A DNA stretch of 64,000 bases from Pseudomonas brenneri (GCF_007858285.1 NZ_VFIL01000008.1:269082-333081), one strand, 5' to 3'. Shown: positions 23,511 through 33,294, numbered from the stretch's first letter. Numbers and translations: made by a program. Notes: generated by a model from the sequence alone, not told the origin.

Positions 23511-26288
23511 TCAGGAGGTATGCACCTGCTCCGCCGGCTGCTCGCGCTGTGTCACCCAGTACTCCACCAGTTCGCGCAGTTGCGACAGCTCCACCGGCTT
23601 GGCCATATGCCCATCCATCCCGGCCTGGCGTGCGCGTTCTTTGTGTTCCGAGAGAATGTGCGCGGTCAGCGCCACCACCGGCGTGCGTGTGCGCTGGTTG
23701 CTGACTTCCCAGACCCGCAGTTGCTGGGTCGCGGAGAAGCCATCGAGGATCGGCATTTCGCAGTCCATCAACACCAGGTCGTAGCGCTGGGCCTTCATCG
23801 CCAGCAAGGCTTCCTCGCCATTGCTGGCGGTATCGGGTTGCAGGTTGAGCTTGCCGAGCATGCCGCGAATCACTTTGGTGGAGATGCTGTTGTCTTCAGC
23901 CACCAGGATGCGGAAGTCGCTGGGCACGGTGACGGCCACCGGCGCGTTCGGCACTGTGTGGCGCGGTTGCACCACGCCCTTGCTGCGCTGGGTCAACTCG
24001 TCGGCCAGGGTGGTCTTGAGGGTGTAGCCCGCGACCGGTTTGGCCAGGATGCGCTTGATCCCGCAGTTGCGCGCGATGATCTTGCTCGGCGCGTTGCTGA
24101 TACCGGTGAGCATGATCAGCAGGATGTCGTGGTTCAGGCTCGGGTCTTCCTTGATCTTCGCCGCCAGTTGCATGCCGGTCATGCCGGGCATGTTCTGGTC
24201 CAGCAGCACCACGTCGAAGTAATCGCGCAGGTGTGCCTTGGTGCGCAGCAGGGCCAGGGCTTCCTTGCCCGACGGCACCGCGCTGACATTCAGGCCCCAG
24301 GCGGAACATTGCTGCACCAGTACTTTGCGGCAAGTGTCGTTATCGTCGACGACCAGTACCCGTGCGTCTTGCAGCGGGCCGTCGAGGTCGGAGGTCGGGT
24401 GTTCCAGGCGCTCGGGGTCCAGCGGCAAGGTCAGCCACAGGGTGCTGCCTTGCTGGCTACCAGCCTTGATGCCGAACTCGCCATTCATCAACAGGATCAG
24501 TTGGCGCGCGATCACCAGGCCCAGGTGGCCGCTCAGACGGGTGGCCGAGAGGAAGTTCTTGCTGTGCAGTTCGCTGTGCAACAGGGCATCACGTTCGGCG
24601 GCCTCCATCGGCAGGCCGCTGTCTTGCACGGCAATGCGCAGGCGCGGTTTGCTACTGCGTTCATCCAGGGCGACCACGATCAGCACTTCGCCTTCGTCGG
24701 TCTTGTGCAGGGCATTTTCCAGCAGGCTCAACAGGGCCTGGCGCAGGCGTGTCGGGTCGCCGCTGATGACCCGTGGCACCTGGGGCTGGATAAAGCTGAT
24801 CAGCTCGACGTTCTGCTGCTCGGCCTTGGCGCGGAAAATACTCAGGCAGTCTTCGATCAGGGCATTGAGGTCGAACTGCACATCATCGAGTTCGATTTGC
24901 CCGGATTCGAGCTTGGAAATGTCGAGAATCTCGTTGATCAGGGTCAGCAGCTCATTGCCGGCGCTGTGGATGGTCTGCACGTAGTCGCGCTGCTTGACCG
25001 ACAAAGGCGTGCCCAGCAGCAACTCGGTCATGCCCAGCACACCGTTCATGGGCGTGCGGATCTCGTGACTGATCTTGGCCAGGAACTCGGCCTTGGCGGC
25101 GATCTCGGCGTTGCTGGCCGCCAGGTCGCGGCTCAGGCTGAAACGATCCTCGACGATGCTGCGTTGGCGTTCGCCCAGGGCCTGGCTCATCAACAGGCCG
25201 CTGACGCAGATCACCGCCAGCAAGGTGATGATCAAGCCTTGCGGGGCCACCAGGGTCAGGCCCAGCAAGGCCGGCAGGATAATCAGCGTACCGGTGTTGA
25301 ACACCAGCATGGCCAGTAGGAACAGGCGTGCCGGCCGGTAGCCTTTTTGCCAGTGGTAGGCGGAGACAAACAGCATGCTCAGGCCGGCCAGCGCCACCAG
25401 GGCGTAGGTGATGATGTTCAGCGGCAGGGTGTTGACGAACAGCAACAACAGGCCGCACAGGACGATCAGCAGGATATCCGCCATCAGCAGCTTGTTCAGC
25501 GGATGCGGGCCCAGTGGTGCGAAGAAACGGTAGGCGAACATCAAGCCGCATGGCGCCGTCAGCAGCAGCGCCATATAGGAGCCGGGGGTTTGCATAGCGT
25601 GCCAGTTCGGCAACCACGGGCCCAACAGGTTGAGCAGCAGCAACAGGCTGAGCAGCAGCAGCACTTCGCAGGCCGCCAGCCACAGGCTGCTGCGCGAACG
25701 ATGGTAGGCGTAGCGGGCGAGGTTATGCAGGATCAGCATCAGCAGGCAGCCGAACAACAGGCCATAGACCAGGGTCTGGGTCTGGTTGGCGGCGGCCATC
25801 ACGGCGGGTTCCAGGGTCAGGTACGGCCGCAGTTCGTGCTCCGAAACCAGGCGCACATACACCTCCAGGGGCTTCTGGCTCTGGGGCATGGGCAGAATGA
25901 AATCACTGCTGGGCAGCGGGCGTTCAGCCTGGGGTTGGCGGGTGCCGGTATTCACTTGCTCGATCAGCGTGTCGCCGTCCAGCACGTACAGATTGAGGTG
26001 CGCCAGGTCTGGCGCAAAGACCCGCAGCACTTGCTCGTGCTTGCCGGGTTGCAGCTTGAAGCGTACCCACAGCGCACCATTGGGCTCGGCGGCGGTGATC
26101 CGGTCCAGTTCGATAGGGCTGAATTGGTTGGTGTAGCGGGGTGAGCGAATGTCGCTCAATTGCAGGTCGGCCTGTTCATCAAGCAATACGGCCCAACCGC
26201 TGCCTTGCGCGAAGGCCTGGGCCGGCAACAGACAGAGCAGGGTCAGCAGGCTGACAGTAAAAACTATGGCGATCCTGAGCCAGCGCAC
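23511..26288 (-). CDS. retS: Hybrid sensor kinase RetS (Gac/Rsm antagonist)
   Basis: RetS opposes GacS and thereby shifts the cell away from biofilm and secondary metabolism. The GTG at 26288 has a strong ribosome site (GAAGGGAT). The 925 residues comprise a signal peptide (to about 28), a periplasmic 7TMR-DISM sensor domain (about 30-165), seven membrane segments (about 170-370), a HisKA domain with His408 (ISHEIRTPMNG), an ATPase-like domain (about 510-625) and two receiver domains with Asp697 and Asp842. The ATP-binding G boxes are degenerate (DSGLP, SGHLGL). Position next to purD-purH matches retS in P. aeruginosa (PA4856). The domain order and place make the call firm. Confidence 0.92.
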   Translation of the reverse strand: MRWLRIAIVFTVSLLTLLCLLPAQAFAQGSGWAVLLDEQADLQLSDIRSPRYTNQFSPIELDRITAAEPNGALWVRFKLQPGKHEQVLRVFAPDLAHLNLYVLDGDTLIEQVNTGTRQPQAERPLPSSDFILPMPQSQKPLEVYVRLVSEHELRPYLTLEPAVMAAANQTQTLVYGLLFGCLLMLILHNLARYAYHRSRSSLWLAACEVLLLLSLLLLLNLLGPWLPNWHAMQTPGSYMALLLTAPCGLMFAYRFFAPLGPHPLNKLLMADILLIVLCGLLLLFVNTLPLNIITYALVALAGLSMLFVSAYHWQKGYRPARLFLLAMLVFNTGTLIILPALLGLTLVAPQGLIITLLAVICVSGLLMSQALGERQRSIVEDRFSLSRDLAASNAEIAAKAEFLAKISHEIRTPMNGVLGMTELLLGTPLSVKQRDYVQTIHSAGNELLTLINEILDISKLESGQIELDDVQFDLNALIEDCLSIFRAKAEQQNVELISFIQPQVPRVISGDPTRLRQALLSLLENALHKTDEGEVLIVVALDERSSKPRLRIAVQDSGLPMEAAERDALLHSELHSKNFLSATRLSGHLGLVIARQLILLMNGEFGIKAGSQQGSTLWLTLPLDPERLEHPTSDLDGPLQDARVLVVDDNDTCRKVLVQQCSAWGLNVSAVPSGKEALALLRTKAHLRDYFDVVLLDQNMPGMTGMQLAAKIKEDPSLNHDILLIMLTGISNAPSKIIARNCGIKRILAKPVAGYTLKTTLADELTQRSKGVVQPRHTVPNAPVAVTVPSDFRILVAEDNSISTKVIRGMLGKLNLQPDTASNGEEALLAMKAQRYDLVLMDCEMPILDGFSATQQLRVWEVSNQRTRTPVVALTAHILSEHKERARQAGMDGHMAKPVELSQLRELVEYWVTQREQPAEQVHTS

Positions 26289-26349
26289 GGCGAAATCCCT
26301 TCGTAGGTTAATGCACGGGGTTAACTATGCGCGGGACCGTAACAGGACG

Positions 26350-26370
26350 GCAAGGGCCAAAGGCCCCTGC
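26350..26370 (-). terminator. Hairpin between purD and retS
   Basis: GCAAGGGCC and GGCCCCTGC pair with one mismatch around an AAA loop, about 20 bases after the purD stop. There is no clear T-run on the minus strand, so it may only partly end purD messages. Confidence 0.4.
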
Positions 26371-26390
26371 CTGGCCGAACGGATAGCTGC

Positions 26391-27683
26391 TTACTGATCT
26401 TCGCCCCGCTCACGGGCAATGGCACGGTAGCCGATGTCCTTGCGGTAGAAGCAGCCCTGCCAGTCGATCTTCGCGGCGAGCTTGTAGGCTTGCTGCTGGG
26501 CGGCATCGACACTGGCGCCCATGGCGGTGGCGCACAGTACGCGGCCACCGGCGGTGACGACCTGGCCATCCTTGAGCGCGGTACCGGCGTGGAATACCTT
26601 GCCTTCGAGTGTAGCGGCTGCATCCAGGCCCTGGATCACATCACCCTTGGCGTAGTCGGCAGGGTAACCACCGGCTGCCAGCACAATGCCGACGCTCGGA
26701 CGTGGATCCCACTGTGCTTCAACCTTGTCCAGGGCCTGGGCCAGTGCGGCTTCCACCAGCAGTACCAGGCTCGACTGCAGGCGCAGCATCACCGGTTGGG
26801 TTTCCGGGTCGCCGAAACGGCAGTTGAACTCGATGACTTTCGGGTTGCCGGCCTTGTCGATCATCAGGCCCGCGTACAGGAAACCGGTGTAGACATTGCC
26901 TTCATCGGCCATGCCACGCACGGTCGGCCAGATCACCAGGTCCATCACGCGCTGGTGCACCTGGGCGGTGACCACCGGGGCAGGGGAGTAGGCACCCATG
27001 CCACCGGTGTTCGGGCCGGTGTCGCCGTCGCCGACGCGCTTGTGGTCCTGGCTGGTGGCCATCGGCAAGACGTTCTTGCCGTCGACCATCACGATGAAGC
27101 TGGCTTCTTCGCCGTCGAGGAACTCTTCGATCACCACCCGCGAGCCGGCGTCACCGAAAGCGTTGCCGGCGAGCATGTCGCGCACGGCGTCTTCGGCTTC
27201 CTGCAGGGTCATCGCGACGATCACGCCTTTACCGGCGGCCAGGCCATCGGCCTTGATCACGATTGGCGCGCCTTTTTCACGCAGGTAAGCCAGGGCCGGC
27301 TCGATCTCGGTGAAGTTCTGGTAATCGGCGGTCGGGATCTTGTGGCGAGCCAGGAAGTCCTTGGTAAAGGCTTTCGAGCCTTCCAGCTGGGCCGCGCCAG
27401 CAGTTGGGCCGAAGCAGTCCAGGCCGCGGCTGCGGAACAGGTCTACGACGCCGGCAACCAGTGGTACTTCCGGGCCGACGATGGTCAGGGAGACGTTCTT
27501 TTCGGCAAAGTCGGCCAGTTGCTCAAGGGCCAATACGTCGATGGCGACGTTTTCGCACTTGGCTTCAATGGCGGTGCCGGCGTTGCCGGGGGCCACGAAT
27601 ACTTTCTGCACGCGTGGGTCCTGGGCAACTTTCCAGGCCAGGGCGTGTTCACGGCCACCGCTGCCAATGATCAAAACATTCAT
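26391..27683 (-). CDS. purD: Phosphoribosylamine-glycine ligase PurD
   Basis: PurD makes glycinamide ribonucleotide from phosphoribosylamine, glycine and ATP, the second step of purine synthesis. The 430 residues begin MNVLIIGSGGREHALAWKVA, followed by the ATP-grasp domain with VIKADGLAAGKGVIVA near residue 140 and EFNCRFGDPETQPV near 288. Length is standard. It follows purH on the same strand with a REP element between them. Confidence 0.97.
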   Translation of the reverse strand: MNVLIIGSGGREHALAWKVAQDPRVQKVFVAPGNAGTAIEAKCENVAIDVLALEQLADFAEKNVSLTIVGPEVPLVAGVVDLFRSRGLDCFGPTAGAAQLEGSKAFTKDFLARHKIPTADYQNFTEIEPALAYLREKGAPIVIKADGLAAGKGVIVAMTLQEAEDAVRDMLAGNAFGDAGSRVVIEEFLDGEEASFIVMVDGKNVLPMATSQDHKRVGDGDTGPNTGGMGAYSPAPVVTAQVHQRVMDLVIWPTVRGMADEGNVYTGFLYAGLMIDKAGNPKVIEFNCRFGDPETQPVMLRLQSSLVLLVEAALAQALDKVEAQWDPRPSVGIVLAAGGYPADYAKGDVIQGLDAAATLEGKVFHAGTALKDGQVVTAGGRVLCATAMGASVDAAQQQAYKLAAKIDWQGCFYRKDIGYRAIARERGEDQ

Positions 27684-27714
27684 TTCAAAAACCTCTGTGA
27701 AACGCTGTGCTTTC

Positions 27715-27814
27715 TGTAGGAGCGAGCTTGCTCGCGAAGATCGTCAACGATAACGGGGGGCATCTGACTCCCCGTGGCGCTCTCGGGCTTTTCGCGAGCA
27801 AGCTCGCTCCTACA
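27715..27814. repeat. REP doublet between purH and purD
   Basis: Perfect inverted arms TGTAGGAGCGAGCTTGCTCG and CGAGCAAGCTCGCTCCTACA flank a centre with a second small palindrome (CGGGGGGCATCTGACTCCCCG). It fills nearly all of the purH-purD gap and would form a long hairpin in a joint transcript. Confidence 0.9.
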
Positions 27815-27832
27815 GTAGGAAAGCAGTGGTGT

Positions 27833-29440
27833 TTAGTGACGGAAGTGGCGCATGCCAGTAAAGACCATGGCGATGCCGGCTTCATCAGCCGCGGCGATAA
27901 CCTCGGCATCACGCATCGAGCCACCCGGTTGGATCACGGCAGTAACCCCCGCTTTTGCGGCGTTATCCAGGCCATCACGGAATGGGAAGAACGCGTCGGA
28001 AGCCATCACCGAGCCCACCACCTGCAAGCCTGCGTGTTCAGCCTTGATCGCGGCGATACGCGCCGAGTTCACACGGCTCATCTGGCCGGCGCCGACGCCG
28101 ATGGTCTGGCGGTTCTTGGCGTAGACGATGGCGTTGGATTTAACGTACTTGGCCACTTTCCAGGCAAAGATCAGGTCGTTGATCTCTTGCTCGGTCGGCG
28201 CGCGCTTGGTCACAACTGTAAGGTCTTGGCTGCCGATCATGCCAATGTCGCGGCTCTGTACCAGCAAGCCGCCATTGACGCGCTTGTAGTCCCAGGCAGC
28301 GGCACGGTCAGCCGACCACTCGCCGCAGGCCAACAGGCGCACATTGGCCTTGGCCGCCACGATGGCGCGGGCCTCGCTGCTGACGCTTGGCGCGATGATC
28401 ACTTCAACGAACTGACGCTCGACGATGGCCTTGGCCGTCTCGGCGTCCAGTTCGCGGTTGAACGCGATGATGCCGCCGAATGCCGATTCGGTATCGGTGG
28501 CGTAGGCCAGTTCGTAGGCCTGGCGGATCCCGCCTTCAGCGTCCGGGCTCACGGCCACGCCGCATGGGTTGGCGTGCTTGACGATCACGCAGGCTGGCTT
28601 GACGAAGCTCTTCACGCACTCCAGCGCGGCGTCGGTATCGGCCACGTTGTTGTAGGACAGCTCCTTGCCTTGCAGCTGGGTCGCGGTGGCGATCCCCACT
28701 TCGGCAGGCTTGGCTTCCACGTAGAACGCCGCGCTCTGGTGCGGGTTCTCGCCGTAGCGCATTTCCTGGGCCTTGATGAACTGGCTGTTGAAGGTGCGCG
28801 GGAACTGGCTGCGGCCTTCTGTGCTGAGGGTCTCGGCGGCCTGGTTCACGGTGCCCATGTAGTTGGCGATCATGCCGTCATAGGCGGCCGTGTGTTCGAA
28901 GGCCTTGAGCATCAGGTCGAAACGCTGGGCGTAGGTCAGGCCGCCAGCTTTCAGGCTTTCCAATACTTGGGCGTAGTCGCTGGCGTTGACCACGATGGCC
29001 ACGTCTTTGTGGTTCTTGGCTGCCGAACGCACCATGGTCGGGCCGCCGATATCGATGTTTTCGATGGCGGTCGGCAGGTCGCAGCCTGGCTTGTTGATGG
29101 TGGCTTCGAACGGGTACAGGTTAACGGCCACCAGGTCGATCGGCTTGATGCCGTGCTCGTTCATGATGGCGTCGTCGATACCGCGACGGCCGAGGATGCC
29201 GCCGTGGATTTTCGGGTGCAGGGTCTTGACCCGACCGTCCATCATTTCTGCGAAACCGGTGTAGTCCGCGACTTCTACTGCGGCCACGCCGTTGTCCTGC
29301 AGCAGTTTGAAGGTCCCGCCCGTGGAGAGGATTTCCACGCCAAGGAGCTGCAAGCTCCGAGCAAATTCGAGGATCCCGGTCTTGTCGGAAACACTGATCA
29401 AGGCGCGGCGGATCGGCAGGCGGGTAGTCTGGTCGGTCAT
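27833..29440 (-). CDS. purH: Bifunctional AICAR formyltransferase/IMP cyclohydrolase PurH
   Basis: PurH carries out the last two steps to IMP. The ATG at 29440 (GGAAATTGAG just upstream) gives 535 residues, the usual length; an 11-codon extension is not needed. The N-terminal cyclohydrolase domain (about 1-200) starts RRALISVSDKTGILEFARSL and holds TLHPKIHGGILGRR. The C-terminal formyltransferase holds KHANPCGVAVS and ends FPFRDGLDNAAKAGVTAVIQ ... GMRHFRH. Confidence 0.97.
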   Translation of the reverse strand: MTDQTTRLPIRRALISVSDKTGILEFARSLQLLGVEILSTGGTFKLLQDNGVAAVEVADYTGFAEMMDGRVKTLHPKIHGGILGRRGIDDAIMNEHGIKPIDLVAVNLYPFEATINKPGCDLPTAIENIDIGGPTMVRSAAKNHKDVAIVVNASDYAQVLESLKAGGLTYAQRFDLMLKAFEHTAAYDGMIANYMGTVNQAAETLSTEGRSQFPRTFNSQFIKAQEMRYGENPHQSAAFYVEAKPAEVGIATATQLQGKELSYNNVADTDAALECVKSFVKPACVIVKHANPCGVAVSPDAEGGIRQAYELAYATDTESAFGGIIAFNRELDAETAKAIVERQFVEVIIAPSVSSEARAIVAAKANVRLLACGEWSADRAAAWDYKRVNGGLLVQSRDIGMIGSQDLTVVTKRAPTEQEINDLIFAWKVAKYVKSNAIVYAKNRQTIGVGAGQMSRVNSARIAAIKAEHAGLQVVGSVMASDAFFPFRDGLDNAAKAGVTAVIQPGGSMRDAEVIAAADEAGIAMVFTGMRHFRH

Positions 29441-29471
29441 CTCAATTTCCATCAAAAGCAAAGGAGTCAGC

Positions 29472-29507
29472 AAAAAAGGCGACCGGTTTTACGCGGGCGC
29501 CTTTCTG
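29472..29507 (-). terminator. Terminator of the dusB-fis operon
   Basis: On the minus strand AGAAAGGCGC pairs with GCGCC-like GTCGCCTTTTTT: the inner stem is AAAGGCG/CGCCTTT, followed by a run of six T. It lies 15 bp after the fis stop and before the purH start. Confidence 0.7.
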
Positions 29508-29521
29508 GTTTGATTGAATGC

Positions 29522-29842
29522 TTACAGCAAATCGTACTGTTTGAGCTTCTTGCGCAGGGTCCCACGGTTGAGGCCCAGCAGCTCACTGGCTTTGGTCTGG
29601 TTGCCCTTGACGTAGTTCATCACGCTTTCGAGCAAGGGCGCCTCGACTTCGGAGAGCACCAGGTTGTACACATCCGTGACGGCCGCGCCCTCAAGGTGGG
29701 CGAAATAATTGTGCAGCGCTTTCTCCACGCTCCCGCGAAGGGTCTGGCCTTCTTCGCTCGGCGTGTTGAGGTGCTGTTTCAAATTGACGTTGTCGCTCAC
29801 GGGTGTTGTTCCACTCACTAAAGTCTCGGTCATCATCGTCAT
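29522..29842 (-). CDS. fis: DNA-binding protein Fis
   Basis: Fis is a small nucleoid protein that bends DNA and tunes rRNA promoters, recombination and growth-phase genes. The 106 residues end in the Fis-type helix-turn-helix (GNQTKASELLGLNRGTLRKK, then LKQYDLL). The ATG at 29842 overlaps the dusB stop by 4 bp, the conserved dusB-fis arrangement of gammaproteobacteria. Second and third Met codons at residues 3 and 4 are possible alternative starts. Confidence 0.96.
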   Translation of the reverse strand: MTMMTETLVSGTTPVSDNVNLKQHLNTPSEEGQTLRGSVEKALHNYFAHLEGAAVTDVYNLVLSEVEAPLLESVMNYVKGNQTKASELLGLNRGTLRKKLKQYDLL

Positions 29843-30852
29843 GCGGCCACCCCTTCTCCGTCCCCTGCTCTCAGGCTCTTGTCTCGTTCGGCAAAGAACT
29901 CACGAACGGCGGTGACCTGTGCTTGCGTTTCATCCAAACGATTGAACCCGGCACGAAACTCCTTGGCGCCGGGCAGGGTTGCGAGATACCAACCCACATG
30001 CTTGCGAGCAATGCGCACGCCCATCACGTCTCCATAGAAGGTGTGCAGGGCGGCCAGATGCTCTAGCAGAATACGTTCCACCTCGAACAGCTCCGGTGCC
30101 GGCATGATTTGGCCGGTACGCAGAAAATGCTCGATCTCACGAAAAATCCATGGCCGCCCCTGGGCGGCCCGGCCGATCAACAGGCCATCGGCACCGGTCG
30201 CGTGCAGTACGCGCCGGGCTTTCTCGGCCGAGTCGATGTCGCCGTTGGCAAAGACCGGAATCGACACCGCTTGCTTGATTGCAGCAATGGTGTCGTATTC
30301 AGCCTCGCCGGTATAAAGGTCAGCGCGGGTGCGGCCATGCACCGCCAGTGCTGTAATGCCTGCCTGTTCGGCGATCTTCGCCACCGTCAGGCCGTTCTTG
30401 TTGTCCCGGTCCCAGCCGGTACGGATCTTCAGGGTGACCGGCACATCCACTGCACTCACTACGGCGTGCAGGATCTCGGCCACCAACTGCTCATCTTTCA
30501 ACAGGGCGGAACCGGCGGCCTTGTTGCAGACCTTCTTGGCCGGGCAGCCCATGTTGATATCAATAATCTGTGCACCCAGCTCCACGTTGGCCCGGGCCGC
30601 CTCCGCGAGCATCTGCGCATCACCGCCGGCGATCTGTACCGAGCGGGGCTCGGGATCACCTTCGTGGATCATGCGCATCCGCGATTTGCGGGTGTTCCAC
30701 AAGCTCATGTCGCTGGTGACCATTTCCGAAACCACAAGGCCTGCGCCCAAACGTTTGCACAGCTGACGAAAGGGCTGGTCGGTGACCCCCGCCATCGGGG
30801 CGAGAATCAAAGCGTTTGGCAATGTATATGGGCCGATGCGTACCGCCGACAT
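29839..30852 (-). CDS. dusB: tRNA-dihydrouridine synthase B
   Basis: DusB reduces specific uridines in the tRNA D-loop with FMN and NADPH. The 337 residues begin with LPNALILAPMAGVTDQPFRQ, the family FMN-binding start, and contain DINMGCPAKKVCNKAAGSAL with the catalytic Cys near residue 100, and ALAVHGRTRADLY near residue 168. It is first in the dusB-fis operon, and its level of translation is thought to help set Fis output through the 4 bp overlap. Confidence 0.95.
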   Translation of the reverse strand: MSAVRIGPYTLPNALILAPMAGVTDQPFRQLCKRLGAGLVVSEMVTSDMSLWNTRKSRMRMIHEGDPEPRSVQIAGGDAQMLAEAARANVELGAQIIDINMGCPAKKVCNKAAGSALLKDEQLVAEILHAVVSAVDVPVTLKIRTGWDRDNKNGLTVAKIAEQAGITALAVHGRTRADLYTGEAEYDTIAAIKQAVSIPVFANGDIDSAEKARRVLHATGADGLLIGRAAQGRPWIFREIEHFLRTGQIMPAPELFEVERILLEHLAALHTFYGDVMGVRIARKHVGWYLATLPGAKEFRAGFNRLDETQAQVTAVREFFAERDKSLRAGDGEGVAA

Positions 30853-31038
30853 AGGACTTCCCTGTTGTGGGGCCGGATCATTAGAGTTCGAAAAAGGGTT
30901 GGCATGATACCCGCTCTCGATGACTGGTTAAAGGCTGAATTGGATAAAATCTGAGCAGTTATTTCTTTATCGCCACCGGTTTGGTGATGGACGGTCAAGT
31001 CAATAACCGGCCATCCAAACCTTGGCGTGCAGATCGGA
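30853..31038. other. dusB-fis promoter region
   Basis: A 186 bp gap upstream of dusB and downstream of the DUF3426 gene. It is A/T-richer than its flanks, as expected for the growth-regulated dusB-fis promoter. I see no REP element and no convincing terminator for the DUF3426 gene. Confidence 0.5.
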
Positions 31039-32274
31039 TCACTCGGGGGAGTGGAAACTGAGACTGTAGTTCACAGCCTTGTTGCCTGGGTCGAGGATAT
31101 CCAGGGCGATATGGATCGGGGTCTGGGACGGCATCTCGGTCTGCCCGGCCAGTTCGCCGCTGAGGTACTCGGCAGGCTTGAAGCGCCGGCTGGCAATCAT
31201 CCGGCCATTGAGGTCGGCGAAGCGCAGCTCCAGCAGGGGGAATGGCTGGGAGAACGTGGCGCGGTTATAGATGATGGCATCTACGACCAGCGCGCCGGCG
31301 AACTCGGGGTGGCTGCGCACCACCAGGTTGCTGCTCTTGATGTGGGCGATATCGACCCGTGATGGCACCGTGCAGCCCAGTTTCGGGCACAGTTCCTGGA
31401 ACCAGGGCCGGTATCTGTCCTGGCGGGCCAGGTCATCGAACTGGTAGGCAATGTATTGGCCGGCGAGGGCAGCGGCGGCCAGCAGCACCAGGGTCAGCCA
31501 GAGCAGGCGGCGGCCCCAGCCGGTGGGGCGCTTGCCGGCATAGAGGTGCAGCGGGTCGTCTTCCAGGTCCTGCAGCATTTCGTCGTGGGCATTGCCCGTG
31601 GCGCGGGTGCGCTTGCGACGTGGTTGTGCGTCGGGGGCCGGCTCGGGCAGCGGTTCGTCCGACGCGTTGCCGATGCTTGGTTCGGGTGGGTCGAGATCGT
31701 CGTCGACATGGCGGGCATGCAGTACGGGCTCGTCGTCCACCTCATGGATGTCGAAGGACATCGAGGGTTCGGTACGCTGCGGTTTGCCCGCGGGTGTCGG
31801 GACCGGTTCGGCGGTTTCGTCGGCGTGGGCAATTGTCGCAGCCCGTTCGTCAGGCGGATCGCTGAACAGGCTGGCCGCCCACTGTTCCTCTTGCGCCTTG
31901 GCCGTGTCGCGGCTGGCGCTCATTGGCTGGTCTTTTTGCCGACGGTCTGCACCTGTCAGGCGCCGGTCGCTGCCTTGGGGCTGGGTGTGTTGAATCTCCC
32001 GGCGTTCCAGCTTGGCCAGCTCTTCGTCGAGGTCCAGGTGATCCAGGTCCAGTTCTTCAGCGGACCATTGCTTCTGGCTGATGGCGCGCGGTGCGGTTTC
32101 TGCCGTTGGCGCTTCAGGCGCATGGGTACGCTGCTCCAGCAACTGGCGAGCGGCGTTGAACACTTGCAGGCAAGAGCCGCAGCGAACCACGCCACGGGCC
32201 ACGCTCAATTGAGCATGGCTGACGCGGAAACGGGTTTGGCAATGCGGGCACTGGGTGACGAAACTGTCGGTCAT
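31039..32274 (-). CDS. Zinc-ribbon and DUF3426 membrane protein
   Basis: This inner-membrane protein of unknown role has 411 residues. An N-terminal zinc ribbon (MJ0042-type) uses Cys9, Cys12, Cys32 and Cys35. A long acidic, low-complexity middle follows (about 60-245), then one membrane segment (LLWLTLVLLAAAALAGQYIA, about 260-280) and a C-terminal DUF3426 domain (about 300-411). It begins 30 bp after prmA on the same strand; this pairing is conserved in pseudomonads (PA4850-PA4851 by memory), which suggests co-transcription rather than a shown functional link. Confidence 0.88.
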   Translation of the reverse strand: MTDSFVTQCPHCQTRFRVSHAQLSVARGVVRCGSCLQVFNAARQLLEQRTHAPEAPTAETAPRAISQKQWSAEELDLDHLDLDEELAKLERREIQHTQPQGSDRRLTGADRRQKDQPMSASRDTAKAQEEQWAASLFSDPPDERAATIAHADETAEPVPTPAGKPQRTEPSMSFDIHEVDDEPVLHARHVDDDLDPPEPSIGNASDEPLPEPAPDAQPRRKRTRATGNAHDEMLQDLEDDPLHLYAGKRPTGWGRRLLWLTLVLLAAAALAGQYIAYQFDDLARQDRYRPWFQELCPKLGCTVPSRVDIAHIKSSNLVVRSHPEFAGALVVDAIIYNRATFSQPFPLLELRFADLNGRMIASRRFKPAEYLSGELAGQTEMPSQTPIHIALDILDPGNKAVNYSLSFHSPE

Positions 32275-32304
32275 GCGGCCATCCGATTCATGCAGACGCT
32301 CATT

Positions 32305-33183
32305 CTAGCGCCGACGACCGCTGATGCGTACCCAGCCATCACGGTTGGCGATGGGGTCCAGGTCAAAGTCCTGGGCATAGGCGGCGGCCACTTCTTCGCC
32401 CTGTTCGGCGAGGATCCCCGACAGCGCCAGGCGCCCGCCAGGCTTGACCAGGCTCGACAGTTGCGGGGCCAGCGATACCAGCGGCCCGGCAAGGATATTG
32501 GCGACCAACACGTCGGCCTGCACCTGGGGCAATTGCTCTGGCAGGTACAGTGGGAGTTTGCTTTCAGCAATGTTATTGCGCCCGGCGTTATCGCGGGAGG
32601 CTTCCAGGGCCTGCACGTCGATGTCTGTGCCGACGGCTTCCTTGGCGCCTAGTAGCAGCGCAGCGATGGCCAGGATGCCCGAGCCGCAACCGAAGTCCAG
32701 CACGTTGCAGTCCTGCAAGTCCTGGCCGTCGAGCCATTCCAGGCACAGGGCGGTGGTCGGGTGGGTGCCGGTGCCGAACGCCAGGCCCGGGTCCAGCAGC
32801 AGGTTGACGGCCTCAGGCTCCGGGGCGGCATGCCAGCTTGGCACGATCCACAGGCGCTGGCCGAAACGCATGGGTTGGAAGTTGTCCATCCAGCTGCGTT
32901 CCCAGTCCTGGTCTTCGATCACTTCACTGTGGTGCTCGGGCAGCGGGCCGCCGGTCAGCAGTTCCATATGGGCAAAGACACTGGTGGCGTCGGTGCCGTC
33001 TTCGAACAGGGCCAGCAAATGGGTGTGGGACCACAAGGGGGTGGTGTTCAGCTCGGGCTCGAAAATCGGCTGGTCTTCGGCGTCCATGAAGGTCACCGAC
33101 ACGGCGCCCACTTCGAGGAACGCGTCTTCATAGGTTTCGGCTTGTTCTGGGCTGATGGCGAGACGGACTTGCAGCCAAGGCAT
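32305..33183 (-). CDS. prmA: Ribosomal protein L11 methyltransferase PrmA
   Basis: PrmA trimethylates several amino groups of ribosomal protein L11. The ATG at 33183 gives 292 residues starting MPWLQVRLAISPEQAETYED; a GTG three codons upstream is the alternative. The N-terminal L11-recognition domain (about 1-55) is followed by the linker and the methyltransferase domain with DPGLAFGTGTHPTTALCLEW, VLDFGCGSGILAIAAL and the VLVANILAGPL motif. Length is normal. It probably drives the DUF3426 gene 30 bp downstream. Confidence 0.96.
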   Translation of the reverse strand: MPWLQVRLAISPEQAETYEDAFLEVGAVSVTFMDAEDQPIFEPELNTTPLWSHTHLLALFEDGTDATSVFAHMELLTGGPLPEHHSEVIEDQDWERSWMDNFQPMRFGQRLWIVPSWHAAPEPEAVNLLLDPGLAFGTGTHPTTALCLEWLDGQDLQDCNVLDFGCGSGILAIAALLLGAKEAVGTDIDVQALEASRDNAGRNNIAESKLPLYLPEQLPQVQADVLVANILAGPLVSLAPQLSSLVKPGGRLALSGILAEQGEEVAAAYAQDFDLDPIANRDGWVRISGRRR

Positions 33184-33294
33184 GGCGGGCACCTTTGAAA
33201 AAATGAGTGTGCAGCGGGGGTGGGGCTGCGAAAGGGCGCAAGTTTACGCGAGCGGCGAGGATAAGACGACAGTGCAAGTTACACACCAATCAAA

